64,000 nt of DNA from Pseudomonas purpurea (GCF_039908635.1 NZ_CP150918.1:930001-994000), one strand, 5' to 3'. Positions 25,392-37,165 are shown, numbered from the stretch's first letter. The notes: generated from the sequence alone by a model not told the origin. Numbers and translations: made by a program.

Positions 25392-26729
25392 ATGACTAAG
25401 AAATATTTTGGCACCGACGGTATTCGTGGTCGGGTCGGTACATATCCGATTACTCCTGATTTCATGCTCAAGCTCGGCTGGGCCGCAGGCATGGCGTTCC
25501 GCAGCATGGGTGCTTGCAAGGTGCTGGTTGGCAAAGACACGCGTATCTCCGGATACATGTTCGAGTCTGCGCTGGAGGCAGGGCTTACGTCGGCGGGTGC
25601 CGATGTGATGTTGTTGGGGCCGATGCCGACGCCAGCTATCGCCTACCTGACTCGTACCTTCCACGCAGAAGCCGGTATCGTCATCAGTGCCTCGCACAAC
25701 CCTCACGACGACAACGGCATCAAGTTCTTCTCCGGGAAAGGCACCAAGCTGCCCGATGAAGTCGAGCTGATGATTGAAGAGTTGCTCGACACGCCAATGA
25801 CCGTTGTCGAGTCCAGCAAGATCGGCAAGGTTTCGCGTATCAACGACGCGTCGGGCCGTTATATCGAATTCTGTAAAAGCAGCGTGCCTACCGGCACCAG
25901 TTTTGCGGGGCTGAATATTGTTATCGACTGCGCTCACGGGGCTACCTATAAAGTCGCGCCGAGCGTCTTCCGGGAGCTGGGGGCGCAGGTTACGGTGCTT
26001 TCCGCGCAACCTAATGGCCTGAATATCAATGACGACTGTGGCTCAACCCATATGGGGCAGTTGCAGGCAGCGGTGCTGGCCGAGCATGCCGATCTGGGGA
26101 TTGCCTTCGATGGTGACGGTGATCGCGTATTGATGGTCGATCACACCGGGGCGATTGTTGATGGTGATGAGTTGTTGTTCATCATCGCTCGCGACATGCA
26201 TGAGCGCGATCGCCTGCAAGGCGGTGTCGTCGGTACCCTGATGAGTAACCTGGGGCTGGAGTTGGCGCTCGGTGAGCTGAAAATTCCATTTGTGCGTGCC
26301 AATGTCGGCGACCGTTATGTGATTGCCGATCTGCTTGAGCGTAACTGGCAGGTGGGTGGCGAAAACTCAGGGCATATTGTGTGCTTTCAGCACACCACCA
26401 CGGGTGATGCGATCATCGCAGCCTTGCAGGTGCTGATGGCGTTGAAGGCTCGCAATGAAAGTCTTGCGCAGTCTCGACAAGCCCTGCGCAAGTGCCCCCA
26501 GGTTCTGATTAATGTGCGTTTTGGCGGTGGTGCAAATCCCGTTGAGCATCCGGCAGTCAAGGAGGCCAGCGAGCGCGTCACCAAGGCTATGGCGGGACGT
26601 GGTCGAGTGCTGTTGCGCAAGTCCGGGACAGAGCCTTTGGTGCGTGTCATGGTCGAGGGCGAGGACGAAACGCTGGTTCGCGGCTACGCCGAAGAGCTGG
26701 CAAAGCTGGTTGCTGAAGTTTCTGTCTGA
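25392..26729 (+). CDS. glmM: GlmM, phosphoglucosamine mutase
   Basis: A 445-residue alpha-D-phosphohexomutase that converts GlcN-6-P to GlcN-1-P for peptidoglycan and LPS. The phosphorylated serine lies in ISASHNP (Ser101), the metal loop is DGDGDR and the phosphate-binding loop near the C-terminus reads [14 protein letters not shown]. The start is ATG 25392 in [13 protein letters not shown]. Confidence 0.97.
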   Translation: MTKKYFGTDGIRGRVGTYPITPDFMLKLGWAAGMAFRSMGACKVLVGKDTRISGYMFESALEAGLTSAGADVMLLGPMPTPAIAYLTRTFHAEAGIVISASHNPHDDNGIKFFSGKGTKLPDEVELMIEELLDTPMTVVESSKIGKVSRINDASGRYIEFCKSSVPTGTSFAGLNIVIDCAHGATYKVAPSVFRELGAQVTVLSAQPNGLNINDDCGSTHMGQLQAAVLAEHADLGIAFDGDGDRVLMVDHTGAIVDGDELLFIIARDMHERDRLQGGVVGTLMSNLGLELALGELKIPFVRANVGDRYVIADLLERNWQVGGENSGHIVCFQHTTTGDAIIAALQVLMALKARNESLAQSRQALRKCPQVLINVRFGGGANPVEHPAVKEASERVTKAMAGRGRVLLRKSGTEPLVRVMVEGEDETLVRGYAEELAKLVAEVSV

Positions 26730-26795
26730 TTTCGGCTTGCCAGTAATGGCGCGGTTGGGTAACATCTGCGCCCACTTTGACCGACGAGGTACAGC

Positions 26796-27551
26796 ATGCG
26801 TCGCCCTATGGTAGCTGGTAACTGGAAGATGCACGGTACCCGCGCCAGCGTCGCTGAGCTGATCAACGGCCTTCGTCATCTGGCCTTGCCAAGCGGTGTT
26901 GATGTCGCGGTATTCCCGCCTTGCTTGCATATCAATCAAGTGATTGATGGCTTGAAAGGAAAGTCGATTTCGGTCGGCGCGCAGAACTCTGCGGTGGAAT
27001 CCATGCAAGGCGCATTGACCGGTGAAATTGCACCGAGTCAGTTGGTGGATGCAGGTTGTTCCCTGGTGCTTGTCGGGCATTCCGAGCGTCGCCTGATTAT
27101 GGGTGAGCGTGACGGGGTGCTGAATCGCAAGTTTGCAGCGGCGCAGGCATGCGGCTTGATTCCGGTGTTGTGTGTAGGGGAAACCCTGGAGCAACGCGAA
27201 GCCGGGAAAACGATTGAGGTTGTCGGGCGTCAGCTGGGCAGTATCATCGAAGAGCTGGGTGTTGGTGCATTTGCAAAGGCAGTAATTGCTTACGAGCCGG
27301 TCTGGGCTATTGGTACCGGGCTGACTGCTTCGCCGCAACAAGCGCAGGATGTGCATGCAGCCATTCGCGCGCAGTTGGCGGCAGAGAATTCTGAAATCGC
27401 ACGAGGTGTGCGGCTTCTATACGGCGGCAGCGTGAAGGCGGCCAATGCGGTCGAACTGTTCGGCATGCCGGATATCGATGGGGGGCTCATTGGTGGGGCT
27501 TCCCTGAATGCAGATGAGTTCGGTGCGATTTGTCGCGCCGCGGGAAACTGA
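26796..27551 (+). CDS. tpiA: TpiA, triosephosphate isomerase
   Basis: A 251-residue TIM barrel with Asn9-Lys11 in AGNWKMHGT, the catalytic histidine in VGHSERR and glutamate in [11 protein letters not shown]. It interconverts DHAP and glyceraldehyde-3-phosphate. It lies between glmM and secG, and its stop is only 4 bp before the secG start. Confidence 0.98.
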   Translation: MRRPMVAGNWKMHGTRASVAELINGLRHLALPSGVDVAVFPPCLHINQVIDGLKGKSISVGAQNSAVESMQGALTGEIAPSQLVDAGCSLVLVGHSERRLIMGERDGVLNRKFAAAQACGLIPVLCVGETLEQREAGKTIEVVGRQLGSIIEELGVGAFAKAVIAYEPVWAIGTGLTASPQQAQDVHAAIRAQLAAENSEIARGVRLLYGGSVKAANAVELFGMPDIDGGLIGGASLNADEFGAICRAAGN

Positions 27552-27555
27552 AAAA

Positions 27556-27939
27556 ATGCTGGAAACAGTCGTAGTCGTTTTTCATCTGCTGGGTGCATTG
27601 GGCGTAGTTGCTCTCGTATTGCTGCAGCAGGGTAAAGGTGCGGACGCTGGCGCGTCTTTCGGAGCAGGTGCTTCAAATACTGTGTTCGGAAGCCAAGGTT
27701 CCTCTACCTTTCTTAGTAAGTTTACTGCTATACTTGCCGCAGGTTTTTTCATAACCAGCTTAGGGTTAGGTTACTTTGCTAAAGAGAAGGCTCATGAGCT
27801 GACTCAAGTAGGTTTGCCAAATCCAGCGGTGTTGGAAGTTCCAAAGCAAAAGCCGGCTTCTGATGATGTACCGGTGCTTCAAGAGCAAAAGTCGGCAACC
27901 AATGCGACTGACGTGCCTCCAGCTCAAGAGCAAAAGTAA
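27556..27939 (+). CDS. secG: SecG, preprotein translocase subunit
   Basis: The 127-residue protein starts [16 protein letters not shown] at 27556 and has two membrane segments flanking the conserved loop [25 protein letters not shown]. SecG assists SecYE in protein export. The C-terminal 45 residues form a polar Gln/Pro/Lys-rich tail containing repeated QEQK-like units, longer than in E. coli. tRNA-Leu follows directly. Confidence 0.95.
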   Translation: MLETVVVVFHLLGALGVVALVLLQQGKGADAGASFGAGASNTVFGSQGSSTFLSKFTAILAAGFFITSLGLGYFAKEKAHELTQVGLPNPAVLEVPKQKPASDDVPVLQEQKSATNATDVPPAQEQK

Positions 27940-27961
27940 GAAGGGTTTCAAACGTAGTATT

Positions 27962-28047
27962 GCCGAGGTGGTGGAATTGGTAGACACGCAACCTTGAGGT
28001 GGTTGTGCCCATAGGGTGTAGGGGTTCGAGTCCCCTTCTCGGTACCA
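27962..28047 (+). tRNA. tRNA-Leu (GAG)
   Basis: An 86-nt gene with acceptor GCCGAGG/CCTTCTCGGT-type pairing, a long variable arm typical of type II tRNAs, TTCGAGTCC in the T arm, anticodon loop CTTGAGG (GAG) and an encoded CCA. The position after secG is conserved in Pseudomonas and enterics. Confidence 0.95.
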
Positions 28048-28058
28048 ATTATCAGGAG

Positions 28059-28081
28059 AGCCCGCTGTTGCGGGCTTTCTT
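28059..28081 (+). terminator. Hairpin terminator between the two tRNA genes
   Basis: AGCCCGC (28059-28065) pairs with GCGGGCT (28070-28076) around TGTT, followed by TTCTTG. It should end transcription from secG/tRNA-Leu before tRNA-fMet. Confidence 0.75.
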
Positions 28082-28143
28082 GTAGGTGGAAGGTTACATT
28101 GACCCTGTCAGGGATCGGTCGTATACTTCCGCCCCAGCTTTGT

Positions 28144-28220
<77 letters not shown>

Positions 28221-28228
28221 GTTTCAGG

Positions 28229-28251
28229 AGCCCCTTTTAAGGGGCTTTTTG
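28229..28251 (+). terminator. Terminator after tRNA-fMet
   Basis: AGCCCC (28229-28234) pairs with GGGGCT (28241-28246) around TTTTAA, followed by TTTT. It separates the tRNA from the rimP operon, possibly with readthrough. Confidence 0.8.
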
Positions 28252-28359
28252 TTAGCTGGACACTTTATAACGCCGCTGTTCGACGGCGTTTCAGGGATGG
28301 GCGTTTCGCCCATTTTTTTATTCTGCACAGCATGCACATACATGCACTAGGGGGTTCAG

Positions 28360-28818
28360 GTGTCGAGCAAGCTAGAACAGTTGCAGGCCTTGCTGGCCCC
28401 GGTGGTCGTGGCCCTTGGCTATGAATGCTGGGGTATTGAGTTTTCGGCTCAAGGTCGCCACTCAATGTTGCGCGTTTATATCGATAAAGAAGGCGGCGTA
28501 CTGGTGGATGACTGCGCCATTGTCAGCCGTCAGATCAGCGGTGTTCTGGATGTTGAAGATCCGATCGCTGTTGAATACACCCTTGAAGTTTCCTCGCCTG
28601 GCATGGAACGCCCACTGTTCACTATTGAGCAGTTTGCAAAATTTGCCGGTGAACAAGTGAAGATCAAGCTGCGCTCGCCTTTTGAAGGTCGACGCAACTT
28701 TCAGGGCCTTCTGCGCGGTGTAGAAGAGCAGGACGTCGTGGTGCAGGTTGAAGACCATGAGTTCCTGTTGCCGATCGATATGATCGACAAGGCCAACATT
28801 ATTCCCAGTTTTGACTGA
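28360..28818 (+). CDS. rimP: RimP, 30S maturation factor
   Basis: A 152-residue protein starting at GTG 28360 ([28 protein letters not shown]) with the RimP N-terminal alpha/beta domain ([19 protein letters not shown]) and the C-terminal SH3-like domain. It helps assemble the 3' domain of the 30S subunit. It is the first gene of the rimP-nusA-infB-rbfA-truB-rpsO-pnp block. Confidence 0.96.
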   Translation: MSSKLEQLQALLAPVVVALGYECWGIEFSAQGRHSMLRVYIDKEGGVLVDDCAIVSRQISGVLDVEDPIAVEYTLEVSSPGMERPLFTIEQFAKFAGEQVKIKLRSPFEGRRNFQGLLRGVEEQDVVVQVEDHEFLLPIDMIDKANIIPSFD

Positions 28819-28865
28819 GACGCGGATCCCGCGGATCCAATGGCTTGCGAAAGGCGAGGCGTACG

Positions 28866-30347
28866 ATGAGCAAAGAAGTACTGCTGGTTGTTGAGTCGGT
28901 ATCCAATGAAAAGGGCGTACCGGCAAACGTAATTTTTGAAGCGCTGGAGCTGGCTCTGGCCACTGCTACCAAAAAGCGTTTTGAAGACGAAGTTGATCTG
29001 CGTGTGGAAATCAATCGCCACACCGGTGCTTATGAAACTTTCCGTCGCTGGACGGTAGTCGAAGAAGCAGACCTGGACGATCCGGCTGTTGAAACCTGGC
29101 CGAGCAAGGTCCAGGAGACGCATCCGGGCGCGCAAGTCGGCGATGTTGTCGAAGAAAAAATCGAGTCCATCGAGTTCGGCCGTATCGCTGCGCAGACTGC
29201 CAAGCAAGTCATCGTGCAGAAGGTTCGCGAAGCCGAGCGCGCTCAAGTTGTTGATGCTTATCGCGAGCGCCTGGGAGAAATCATCTCTGGCACCGTGAAA
29301 AAAGTAACCCGCGACAACGTGATCGTCGACCTGGGCAACAATGCTGAAGCGTTGCTGGCCCGTGAAGACATCATCTCTCGCGAAACTTTCCGGGTTGGCG
29401 TGCGTCTGCGTGCGCTGCTCAAGGAAATCCGCACCGAGAACCGCGGCCCGCAGCTGATCCTGTCGCGTACTGCGCCGGAAATGCTGATCGAGTTGTTCCG
29501 CATCGAAGTGCCGGAAATTGCTGAAGGCCTGATCGAAGTAATGGCAGCATCCCGTGACCCGGGTTCGCGCGCCAAGATCGCGGTCCGTTCCAAAGACAAA
29601 CGCATCGACCCGCAGGGCGCTTGCATTGGTATGCGCGGTTCGCGTGTCCAGGCAGTGTCCGGCGAATTGGGCGGTGAGCGTGTGGATATCGTCCTGTGGG
29701 ACGACAACCCGGCGCAGTTCGTGATCAACGCCATGTCCCCGGCTGAGGTTGCGGCAATTATCGTTGACGAAGATGCCCATGCAATGGATATCGCCGTTGG
29801 CGCAGACAATCTGGCTCAGGCCATCGGTCGCGGTGGTCAGAACGTGCGTCTGGCTAGCCAGTTGACTGGCTGGACCCTGAACGTGATGACCGAATCGGAC
29901 ATCCAGGCTAAGCAGCAAGCAGAAACCGGCGACATCCTGCGCAACTTTATCGACGAGCTGGAAGTCGACGAAGATCTGGCCCAGGTGCTGGTTGATGAAG
30001 GCTTTACCAGCCTGGAAGAGATTGCCTACGTACCGTTGGAAGAAATGCTCAACATCGATGGCTTTGACGAAGACACCGTCAACGAGCTTCGCGCTCGGGC
30101 CAAGGATCGTTTGTTGACTAAAGCCATCGCTACTGAGGAAAAGCTGGCAGACGCCCATCCGGCCGAAGACCTGCTCTCGCTTGAGGGTATGGACAAGGAT
30201 TTGGCGATGGAACTGGCGGTGCGCGGCGTAATTACCCGCGAAGACCTGGCCGAGCAGTCTATTGACGACCTGCTCGACATCGACGGCATTGACGATGATC
30301 GTGCCGGCAAGTTGATCATGGCCGCCCGAGCCCATTGGTTCGAGTAA
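28866..30347 (+). CDS. nusA: NusA transcription elongation/termination factor
   Basis: The 493-residue protein begins [17 protein letters not shown] at 28866, preceded by an AGGCG-type site. Domain order is N-terminal RNA-polymerase-binding domain, S1 ([16 protein letters not shown]), KH1 and KH2 ([27 protein letters not shown]) and two C-terminal acidic helix-hairpin repeats as in E. coli. It modulates pausing, termination and antitermination. Confidence 0.97.
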   Translation: MSKEVLLVVESVSNEKGVPANVIFEALELALATATKKRFEDEVDLRVEINRHTGAYETFRRWTVVEEADLDDPAVETWPSKVQETHPGAQVGDVVEEKIESIEFGRIAAQTAKQVIVQKVREAERAQVVDAYRERLGEIISGTVKKVTRDNVIVDLGNNAEALLAREDIISRETFRVGVRLRALLKEIRTENRGPQLILSRTAPEMLIELFRIEVPEIAEGLIEVMAASRDPGSRAKIAVRSKDKRIDPQGACIGMRGSRVQAVSGELGGERVDIVLWDDNPAQFVINAMSPAEVAAIIVDEDAHAMDIAVGADNLAQAIGRGGQNVRLASQLTGWTLNVMTESDIQAKQQAETGDILRNFIDELEVDEDLAQVLVDEGFTSLEEIAYVPLEEMLNIDGFDEDTVNELRARAKDRLLTKAIATEEKLADAHPAEDLLSLEGMDKDLAMELAVRGVITREDLAEQSIDDLLDIDGIDDDRAGKLIMAARAHWFE

Positions 30348-30373
30348 TAGGCGCGGCCTGAGGAGAGAAGTGC

Positions 30374-32890
30374 ATGACGCAAGTCACGGTGAAACAACTG
30401 GCCGATGAGGTCAAAACACCGGTAGAGCGCCTGCTGCAGCAGATGCGTGAGGCAGGTCTGCCGCACACCGCCGCCGAGGAACATGTGACCGACAGTGAGA
30501 AGCAGTCTCTGCTGACTCACTTGAAAAGCAGCCACAAGGCGAAAGTGGAAGAACCGCGCAAGATCACGTTGCAGCGTAAAACCACCAGCACCCTGCGTGT
30601 TGCTGGCAGCAAAAGCATCAGCGTTGAAGTGCGCAAGAAGAAAGTCTTCGTACAGCGCAGCCCGGAAGAAATCGAAGCCGAGCGCAAACGCGAACTGGAA
30701 GAACGTCGCGCAGTAGAAAATGCTGCTCGTCAGAAGGCTGAAGAAGAAGCCAAGCGTCGCGCCGAAGAAGACGCGCGCCGTCAGCCTGCTGCTGCGCAAA
30801 CCGCGACTACCAACGCTGTTGCAGCACCTGCTGCAGTTGCCGAGCCAGTGCGTGAAGCGCCGGTTGCAGCAGCTGCTCCAGCGGCTGACGCTCGCAAACG
30901 CGACGAACAACGTCGTCCGGACAAACCACGTGCCGACGATAACAACCGTCGTGGCGCGGGTGATGGTGAGCGTAAAAACGCTCCGCATCGCGCTTCGGTC
31001 AAAGAAAAAGCACCTGCTCCACGGGTTGCGCCACGTACTACCGACGAAGAAAGCGATGGCTTCCGTCGTGGTGGTCGTGGCAAGGCCAAGCTGAAGAAAC
31101 GCAACGCCCACGGTTTCCAGAGCCCAACCGGCCCTGTCGTGCGTGAAGTGAAGATCGGCGAGACCATCACTGTTGGCGATCTCGCCCAGCAGATGTCGGT
31201 CAAGGCTGCTGAAATCATCAAGTTCATGTTCAAACTGGGTACTCCAGCGACCATCAACCAGGTACTCGATCAGGAAACTGCTCAACTGGTAGCTGAAGAG
31301 CTGGGCCACAAAGTGACCCTGGTCAGCGACACCGCCCTGGAAGATTCCCTGGCTGAGTCCCTGAAGTTTGAAGGTGAGGCTTTCTCCCGTGCGCCAGTTG
31401 TGACCGTAATGGGCCACGTTGACCATGGTAAGACCTCGCTGCTCGACTACATCCGTCGTGCCAAGGTAGCTGCTGGCGAAGCCGGTGGTATCACCCAGCA
31501 CATCGGTGCGTACCACGTTGAAACCGAACGCGGCATGGTCACCTTCCTCGACACCCCTGGTCACGCCGCGTTTACCGCCATGCGTGCCCGTGGTGCCAAG
31601 GCGACTGACATCGTGATCCTGGTGGTTGCAGCGGACGACGGCGTAATGCCGCAGACCGTTGAAGCCGTACAGCACGCCAAGGCTGCTGGTGTTCCGCTGG
31701 TGGTTGCAGTGAACAAAATCGACAAGCCGGGCGCCGATCTCGATCGCATCCGTAGCGAACTGTCGGTTCACGGCGTGACCTCGGAAGAGTGGGGCGGCGA
31801 CACCCCGTTCGTATCGGTTTCGGCGAAAGTCGGTACTGGCGTGGACGAGTTGCTCGAAGCTGTTCTGCTGCAAGCTGAAGTTCTCGAACTGAAAGCGACT
31901 CCTTCGGCTCCTGGCCGTGGTGTCGTGGTTGAGTCGCGTCTCGACAAGGGTCGTGGCCCGGTTGCGACCGTTCTGGTTCAAGACGGTACGCTGCGCCAAG
32001 GTGACATGGTACTGGTCGGTTCGAACTATGGCCGCGTTCGCGCCATGCTCGACGAGAACGGCAAGCCAATCAAGGAAGCCGGTCCTTCCATCCCTGTCGA
32101 GATTCTCGGCCTGGACGGTACCCCGGACGCTGGCGACGAGATGAGTGTTGTTGCCGACGAGAAGAAAGCCCGTGAAGTGGCTCTGTTCCGTCAAGGCAAG
32201 TTCCGCGAAGTCAAGTTGGCTCGTGCTCACGCTGGCAAGCTGGAAAACATCTTCGAGAACATGGGCCAGGAAGAGAAGAAGACGCTTAACATCGTCCTCA
32301 AATCTGACGTCCGTGGTTCGCTGGAAGCGTTGAACGGCGCCTTGAACGGCCTGGGTAACGACGAAGTGCAAGTGCGCGTAGTCGGTGGCGGTGTCGGTGG
32401 TATCACCGAGTCCGACGCCAACCTGGCACTGGCTTCCAACGCTGTATTGTTTGGCTTCAACGTGCGTGCCGATGCTGGCGCTCGCAAGATTGTCGAGCAG
32501 GAAGGTCTGGATATGCGTTACTACAACGTGATCTACGACATCATCGAAGACGTCAAGAAAGCCCTGACCGGTATGCTTGGCAGCGACGTTCGGGAGAACA
32601 TCCTGGGTATCGCTGAAGTCCGCGACGTGTTCCGTTCGCCGAAGTTTGGCGCGATCGCCGGTTGCATGGTTATCGAAGGTGTTGTGCACCGTAACCGTCC
32701 AATCCGTGTACTGCGTGAAGACATCGTTATCTTCGAAGGCGAGCTGGAATCCCTGCGTCGCTTCAAGGATGACGCTTCCGAAGTACGTGCCGGCATGGAA
32801 TGCGGTATCGGCGTGAAGAGCTACAACGACGTTAAAGTCGGTGACAAGATCGAAGTCTTCGAGAAGGTTCAGGTTGCTCGCAGCCTCTAA
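30374..32890 (+). CDS. infB: Translation initiation factor IF-2
   Basis: An 838-residue GTPase. The N-terminus has the IF2 helical domain and a long Lys/Arg/Glu/Ala-rich linker (residues about 90-230). The G domain has [17 protein letters not shown] and NKIDKP motifs, followed by the C-terminal barrels that bind fMet-tRNA. IF-2 recruits the initiator tRNA and joins subunits; the initiator tRNA gene is at the head of this cluster. Internal starts giving shorter isoforms are possible but not resolved here. Confidence 0.98.
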   Translation: MTQVTVKQLADEVKTPVERLLQQMREAGLPHTAAEEHVTDSEKQSLLTHLKSSHKAKVEEPRKITLQRKTTSTLRVAGSKSISVEVRKKKVFVQRSPEEIEAERKRELEERRAVENAARQKAEEEAKRRAEEDARRQPAAAQTATTNAVAAPAAVAEPVREAPVAAAAPAADARKRDEQRRPDKPRADDNNRRGAGDGERKNAPHRASVKEKAPAPRVAPRTTDEESDGFRRGGRGKAKLKKRNAHGFQSPTGPVVREVKIGETITVGDLAQQMSVKAAEIIKFMFKLGTPATINQVLDQETAQLVAEELGHKVTLVSDTALEDSLAESLKFEGEAFSRAPVVTVMGHVDHGKTSLLDYIRRAKVAAGEAGGITQHIGAYHVETERGMVTFLDTPGHAAFTAMRARGAKATDIVILVVAADDGVMPQTVEAVQHAKAAGVPLVVAVNKIDKPGADLDRIRSELSVHGVTSEEWGGDTPFVSVSAKVGTGVDELLEAVLLQAEVLELKATPSAPGRGVVVESRLDKGRGPVATVLVQDGTLRQGDMVLVGSNYGRVRAMLDENGKPIKEAGPSIPVEILGLDGTPDAGDEMSVVADEKKAREVALFRQGKFREVKLARAHAGKLENIFENMGQEEKKTLNIVLKSDVRGSLEALNGALNGLGNDEVQVRVVGGGVGGITESDANLALASNAVLFGFNVRADAGARKIVEQEGLDMRYYNVIYDIIEDVKKALTGMLGSDVRENILGIAEVRDVFRSPKFGAIAGCMVIEGVVHRNRPIRVLREDIVIFEGELESLRRFKDDASEVRAGMECGIGVKSYNDVKVGDKIEVFEKVQVARSL

Positions 32891-32961
32891 CTCGCGCACT
32901 TCAAGAGCCTTGATGGGCAGCCGCATGAAAATGCACGGCGCATCAACAGGACTCTAAACGC

Positions 32962-32995
32962 AACGCCCGGTCTGGCTTTTGTCAGGCCGGGCGTT
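32962..32995 (+). terminator. Hairpin between infB and rbfA
   Basis: AACGCCCGG (32962-32970) pairs with CCGGGCGTT (32987-32995), with a further CTG/CAG pairing inside. Only three Ts follow, so termination is probably partial. Placed inside a conserved operon, it could tune rbfA relative to infB or mark a processing site. Confidence 0.55.
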
Positions 32996-33048
32996 TGCCG
33001 CTTTCAGACCCACGGGTTTCACCGTGAGGCAGTAACAGGTAACAAGAC

Positions 33049-33451
33049 ATGGCAAAAGAATACAGCCGTACCCAACGTATCGGCGATCAGATGCAGCGTG
33101 AGCTGGCACAGTTGATCCGTCGTGAAGTCAAAGACCCGCGCGTCGGCCCTGGTCACCATTACCGCTGTTGAAGTCAGCCGTGACGTCGGTCACGCCAAGA
33201 TCTTCATCACCGTGATGGGCCAGGACAGCGCCGAAGATATCGCCCAAAGCATCAAGGTGCTGAACTCGGCCGCCGGTTTCCTGCGTATGCAGTTGGCTCG
33301 CGAGATGAAGCTGCGCAGCGTTCCACAGCTGCACTTCCACTACGACGAAAGCGTCGTGCGTGGTGCTCATCTGTCGGCATTGATCGAGCGCGCCGTGGCT
33401 GAGGACAATCAGCACCCGGTCGCGGCAGAACCCGTAGACACCAAGGAGTAA
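33049..33451 (+). CDS. rbfA: RbfA ribosome-binding factor A, with 1-base frameshift
   Basis: The frame from ATG 33049 ([20 protein letters not shown]) breaks at codon 34 and stops at 33171 after 40 residues. The rest of RbfA continues in the next frame to 33451 ([19 protein letters not shown]). Removing one C from CCC at 33147-33149 restores [14 protein letters not shown] and a 133-aa protein. RbfA is a KH-fold factor for 16S rRNA 5'-end maturation and cold growth. The position between infB and truB is the usual one. The extra base is most likely a sequence error. Confidence 0.92.
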
Positions 33452-33454
33452 TCG

Positions 33455-34372
33455 GTGGCTCAGGTCAAACGTATCCGTCGTAACGTCAGCGGCATCATCC
33501 TGCTCGACAAGCCGCTGGGGTTCACCTCCAATGCAGCCTTGCAGAAGGTCCGCTGGTTGCTGAACGCCGAGAAGGCCGGACACACCGGTAGCCTTGATCC
33601 GTTGGCCACCGGCGTGTTGCCGCTGTGCTTCGGTGAGGCGACCAAGTTCTCGCAATATCTGCTCGATTCCGACAAGGGTTATGAAACCCTGGCGCAATTG
33701 GGCAAGACCACCACCACGGCCGATGCCGAAGGTGAGGTTTTGCAGGAGCGCCCGGTGACCGTTGGTCGCGCCGATATCGAAGCGGTTTTGCCAAATTTTC
33801 GTGGGAAAATCAGTCAGATACCGCCGATGTACTCCGCTCTCAAGCGTGACGGTCAGCCGTTGTACAAACTGGCCCGTGCAGGTGAAGTGGTGGAGCGTGA
33901 ACCGCGTTCTGTTACTATTGCGCGCTTGGAATTGCTGGCCTTTGAAGGTGATACTGCGCGCTTCGCCGTAGATTGCAGCAAAGGCACCTATATCCGGACC
34001 CTCGTGGAGGATATTGGTGAACAGCTCGGCTGTGGCGCTTACGTTGCACAACTGCGACGTACCCAGGCCGGTCCATTCAGCCTGGCCCAGACGGTCACGC
34101 TCGAAGAGCTGGAAGCAGTACATGCCGAAGGCGGCAACGAAGCGGTCGACCGCTTCCTGATGCCATCGGACAGCGGCCTGCTGGATTGGCCACTGTTGCA
34201 GTTCTCGGAGCACAGCTCGTTCTACTGGCTAAACGGCCAGCCGGTACGCGCCCCGGATGCACCGAAGTTTGGCATGGTACGGGTACAGGATCACAATGGT
34301 CGTTTCATCGGTATCGGTGAAGTGAGCGAAGACGGGCGCATTGCGCCGCGTCGTTTGATTCGGTCGGAATGA
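33455..34372 (+). CDS. truB: TruB, tRNA pseudouridine-55 synthase
   Basis: A 305-residue enzyme beginning at GTG 33455 ([20 protein letters not shown]), with AAGGAG just upstream overlapping the end of rbfA. The catalytic aspartate lies in [11 protein letters not shown] (Asp48). A C-terminal PUA-like region follows. It makes pseudouridine 55 in the T loop of tRNAs. Confidence 0.97.
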   Translation: MAQVKRIRRNVSGIILLDKPLGFTSNAALQKVRWLLNAEKAGHTGSLDPLATGVLPLCFGEATKFSQYLLDSDKGYETLAQLGKTTTTADAEGEVLQERPVTVGRADIEAVLPNFRGKISQIPPMYSALKRDGQPLYKLARAGEVVEREPRSVTIARLELLAFEGDTARFAVDCSKGTYIRTLVEDIGEQLGCGAYVAQLRRTQAGPFSLAQTVTLEELEAVHAEGGNEAVDRFLMPSDSGLLDWPLLQFSEHSSFYWLNGQPVRAPDAPKFGMVRVQDHNGRFIGIGEVSEDGRIAPRRLIRSE

Positions 34373-34447
34373 CCGAAACCAGCCTGCGTAACAGCAGGCT
34401 GGCGAGGGTGGCTGTTAACAGGCACGGTCACTACTCATTTATAGATA

Positions 34448-34495
34448 CAGGGATTTGTCCCTGGCCTGTTGAAACTGTTTTTCTGAAACAGTTTC
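34448..34495 (+). promoter_or_regulatory. Two tandem hairpins in the rpsO leader
   Basis: CAGGGA (34448-34453)/TCCCTG (34458-34463) is followed by GAAACTGTTT (34471-34480)/AAACAGTTTC (34486-34495), a perfect 10-bp stem with a TTCTG loop. The second stem ends 19 bases before the rpsO ATG, next to the AAAAGGA ribosome site. Ribosomal protein S15 regulates its own mRNA in several bacteria, so this may be the autoregulatory leader. Confidence 0.55.
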
Positions 34496-34514
34496 CTGAT
34501 AAAAGGATTGCCTC

Positions 34515-34784
34515 ATGGCTCTCGACGTTCAAGAAAAAGCCCAAATCGTAGCTGACTACCAGCAAGCTGTTGGTGATACTGGTTCTCCAGAAGTGCAAGT
34601 TGCACTGCTGACCCACAACATCAACAAACTGCAAGGTCACTTCAAGGCCAACGGTAAAGATCACCACTCCCGTCGTGGTCTGATCCGCATGGTAAACCAG
34701 CGTCGTAAGCTGCTGGACTACCTGAAAGGCAAGGACGTGAGCCGTTACAGCGCTCTGATCGCTCGCCTGGGTCTGCGTCGCTAA
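34515..34784 (+). CDS. rpsO: 30S ribosomal protein S15
   Basis: An 89-residue protein [20 protein letters not shown] with the S15 signature ([42 protein letters not shown]). S15 is a primary binder of the 16S rRNA central domain. Two hairpins in its leader suggest autoregulation. pnp follows after 208 bp without an evident strong terminator, as in the rpsO-pnp pair of E. coli. Confidence 0.98.
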   Translation: MALDVQEKAQIVADYQQAVGDTGSPEVQVALLTHNINKLQGHFKANGKDHHSRRGLIRMVNQRRKLLDYLKGKDVSRYSALIARLGLRR

Positions 34785-34992
34785 TAAGCGATTGCGCTAG
34801 AGGTTGGTTGTTTGCCGTGTGTCAGTGGGTTTCCCGCCGGCGCATGGCAGGCTCCCAGCCTCAAGTTTTATCTGGACAGCCGTTTTACCTGGACAATCAA
34901 GGCCGGGCCGATTCCCGACATTGCCCAAGAATTTCGCAAGAATTTCGCAAGAAAACCAGTTCCCCCAAGAGCCACAAAGAAGGTAGGACACC

Positions 34993-37098
34993 GTGAACCC
35001 GGTAATCAAAAAATTCCAGTTCGGTCAGTCGACCGTTACCCTCGAGACTGGCCGTATCGCCCGTCAGGCCTCCGGCGCAGTATTGGTCACCGTTGACGAC
35101 GACGTCAGCGTATTGGTGACCGTAGTCGGTGCCAAGCAAGCCGATCCAGGCAAGGGCTTCTTCCCTCTGTCTGTTCACTACCAGGAAAAAACTTACGCTG
35201 CCGGTAAGATCCCTGGCGGTTTCTTCAAGCGTGAAGGCCGTCCTTCCGAGAAAGAAACCCTGACTTCCCGACTGATCGACCGTCCGATCCGTCCGCTGTT
35301 CCCGGAAGGCTTCATGAACGAAGTGCAGGTTGTCTGCACCGTCGTTTCCACCAGCAAAAAGACCGATCCGGACATCGCTGCGATGATCGGTACTTCGGCT
35401 GCGCTGGCCATCTCCGGCATTCCTTTCGATGGCCCGATCGGCGCAGCACGCGTTGCGTTCCACGAAAGCACCGGCTACCTGCTGAACCCGACTTACGAGC
35501 AACTGAAAGCATCGAGCCTGGACATGGTCGTTGCCGGTACTTCGGAAGCGGTATTGATGGTTGAATCGGAAGCCAAAGAGCTGACCGAAGACCAGATGCT
35601 GGGCGCCGTACTGTTTGCTCACGACGAGTTCCAGGTTGTGATCAACGCGGTTAAAGAGCTGGCTGCCGAAGCTGCCAAGCCAACCTGGACCTGGGCTCCT
35701 CAGGCTGAAGCCACCGAACTGCTGGGCGCTATCCGTGCCGAGTTCGGTGAAGCGATCTCCCAGGCTTACACCATCACCATCAAGGCCGACCGTTACGCTC
35801 GCTTGGGCGAACTGAAAGACCAGGTGGTTGCCAAGCTGTCCGGTGAAGAAGGCCAGCCTTCTTCCAGCGAAGTCAAAGCGGCTTTCGGCGAAATCGAATA
35901 CCGCACCGTTCGCGAAAACATCGTAAACGGCAAGCCGCGTATCGACGGTCGCGACACCCGCACTGTACGTCCGCTGAACATCGAAGTCGGTGTTCTGCCG
36001 AAGACCCACGGCTCGGCACTGTTCACCCGTGGTGAAACCCAGGCTCTGGTAGTCGCGACTCTGGGTACTGCCCGTGACGCACAGCTGCTGGACACCCTGG
36101 AAGGCGAGAAAAAAGACCCGTTCATGCTGCACTACAACTTCCCTCCGTTCTCGGTAGGTGAGTGTGGTCGCATGGGTGGCGCTGGTCGTCGCGAAATCGG
36201 TCACGGCCGTCTGGCCCGTCGTTCGGTTCAGGCCATGCTGCCGGCTGCCGACGTGTTCCCGTACACCATCCGTGTTGTGTCGGAAATCACCGAGTCCAAC
36301 GGTTCGAGCTCCATGGCTTCGGTCTGCGGCGCTTCCCTGGCCCTGATGGACGCTGGCGTTCCGATGAAGGCACCGGTTGCCGGTATCGCGATGGGTCTGG
36401 TTAAAGAAGGCGAGAAGTTCGCCGTCCTGACCGACATCCTGGGTGACGAAGACCACCTGGGCGACATGGACTTCAAAGTAGCGGGTACCGCCAAAGGTGT
36501 TACCGCGCTGCAGATGGACATCAAGATCAAAGGCATCACCGAAGAAATCATGGAGATCGCTCTGGGCCAAGCCCTGGAAGCGCGCCTGAACATCCTCGGC
36601 CAGATGAACCAGATCATTGGCCAGTCGCGTACCGAACTGTCGGAAAACGCTCCGACCATGATCGCGATGAAGATCGACACCGACAAAATCCGTGATGTCA
36701 TCGGTAAAGGCGGCGCGACCATTCGTGCGATCTGTGAAGAAACCAAGGCTTCGATCGACATCGAAGACGACGGTTCGATCAAGATCTTCGGCGAAACCAA
36801 GGAAGCGGCTGAAGCGGCACGTCAGCGCGTTCTGGGCATCACAGCTGAAGCCGAAATCGGCAAGATCTACGTCGGTAAGGTTGAGCGCATCGTTGACTTC
36901 GGCGCATTCGTGAACATCCTGCCGGGCAAGGACGGTTTGGTTCACATCTCCATGCTGAGCGATGCTCGCGTCGAGAAAGTGACCGACATCCTGAAAGAAG
37001 GCCAGGAAGTGGAAGTGCTGGTACTGGACGTGGACAACCGCGGTCGTATCAAGCTGTCCATCAAAGACGTAGCAGCAGCCAAGGCATCGGGCGTTTAA
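34993..37098 (+). CDS. pnp: Polynucleotide phosphorylase
   Basis: A 701-residue exoribonuclease starting at GTG 34993 ([20 protein letters not shown]). Two RNase PH domains flank a helical domain; the second has the catalytic region GERRxxG-like [24 protein letters not shown] domain ([16 protein letters not shown]) and an S1 domain ([18 protein letters not shown]) close the protein. It degrades RNA phosphorolytically in the degradosome. A strong terminator follows. Confidence 0.98.
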   Translation: MNPVIKKFQFGQSTVTLETGRIARQASGAVLVTVDDDVSVLVTVVGAKQADPGKGFFPLSVHYQEKTYAAGKIPGGFFKREGRPSEKETLTSRLIDRPIRPLFPEGFMNEVQVVCTVVSTSKKTDPDIAAMIGTSAALAISGIPFDGPIGAARVAFHESTGYLLNPTYEQLKASSLDMVVAGTSEAVLMVESEAKELTEDQMLGAVLFAHDEFQVVINAVKELAAEAAKPTWTWAPQAEATELLGAIRAEFGEAISQAYTITIKADRYARLGELKDQVVAKLSGEEGQPSSSEVKAAFGEIEYRTVRENIVNGKPRIDGRDTRTVRPLNIEVGVLPKTHGSALFTRGETQALVVATLGTARDAQLLDTLEGEKKDPFMLHYNFPPFSVGECGRMGGAGRREIGHGRLARRSVQAMLPAADVFPYTIRVVSEITESNGSSSMASVCGASLALMDAGVPMKAPVAGIAMGLVKEGEKFAVLTDILGDEDHLGDMDFKVAGTAKGVTALQMDIKIKGITEEIMEIALGQALEARLNILGQMNQIIGQSRTELSENAPTMIAMKIDTDKIRDVIGKGGATIRAICEETKASIDIEDDGSIKIFGETKEAAEAARQRVLGITAEAEIGKIYVGKVERIVDFGAFVNILPGKDGLVHISMLSDARVEKVTDILKEGQEVEVLVLDVDNRGRIKLSIKDVAAAKASGV

Positions 37099-37127
37099 TC
37101 ACCCCCGCTTGATTGTTTCAACGTTGT

Positions 37128-37165
37128 AAAAAGGCCCCGCAGTGAAAACTGCGGGGCCTTTTTTT
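37128..37165. terminator. Intrinsic terminator after pnp
   Basis: AAAAAGGCCCCGCAGT (37128-37143) pairs with ACTGCGGGGCCTTTTT around GAAA, followed by more Ts to 37165. It ends the rimP-to-pnp block. Confidence 0.93.

Noticed and set aside
30026..32926. Very long antisense frame (966 codons) opposite infB and the end of nusA
   Set aside because: It spans two sense genes, has biased composition and no recognisable domain.
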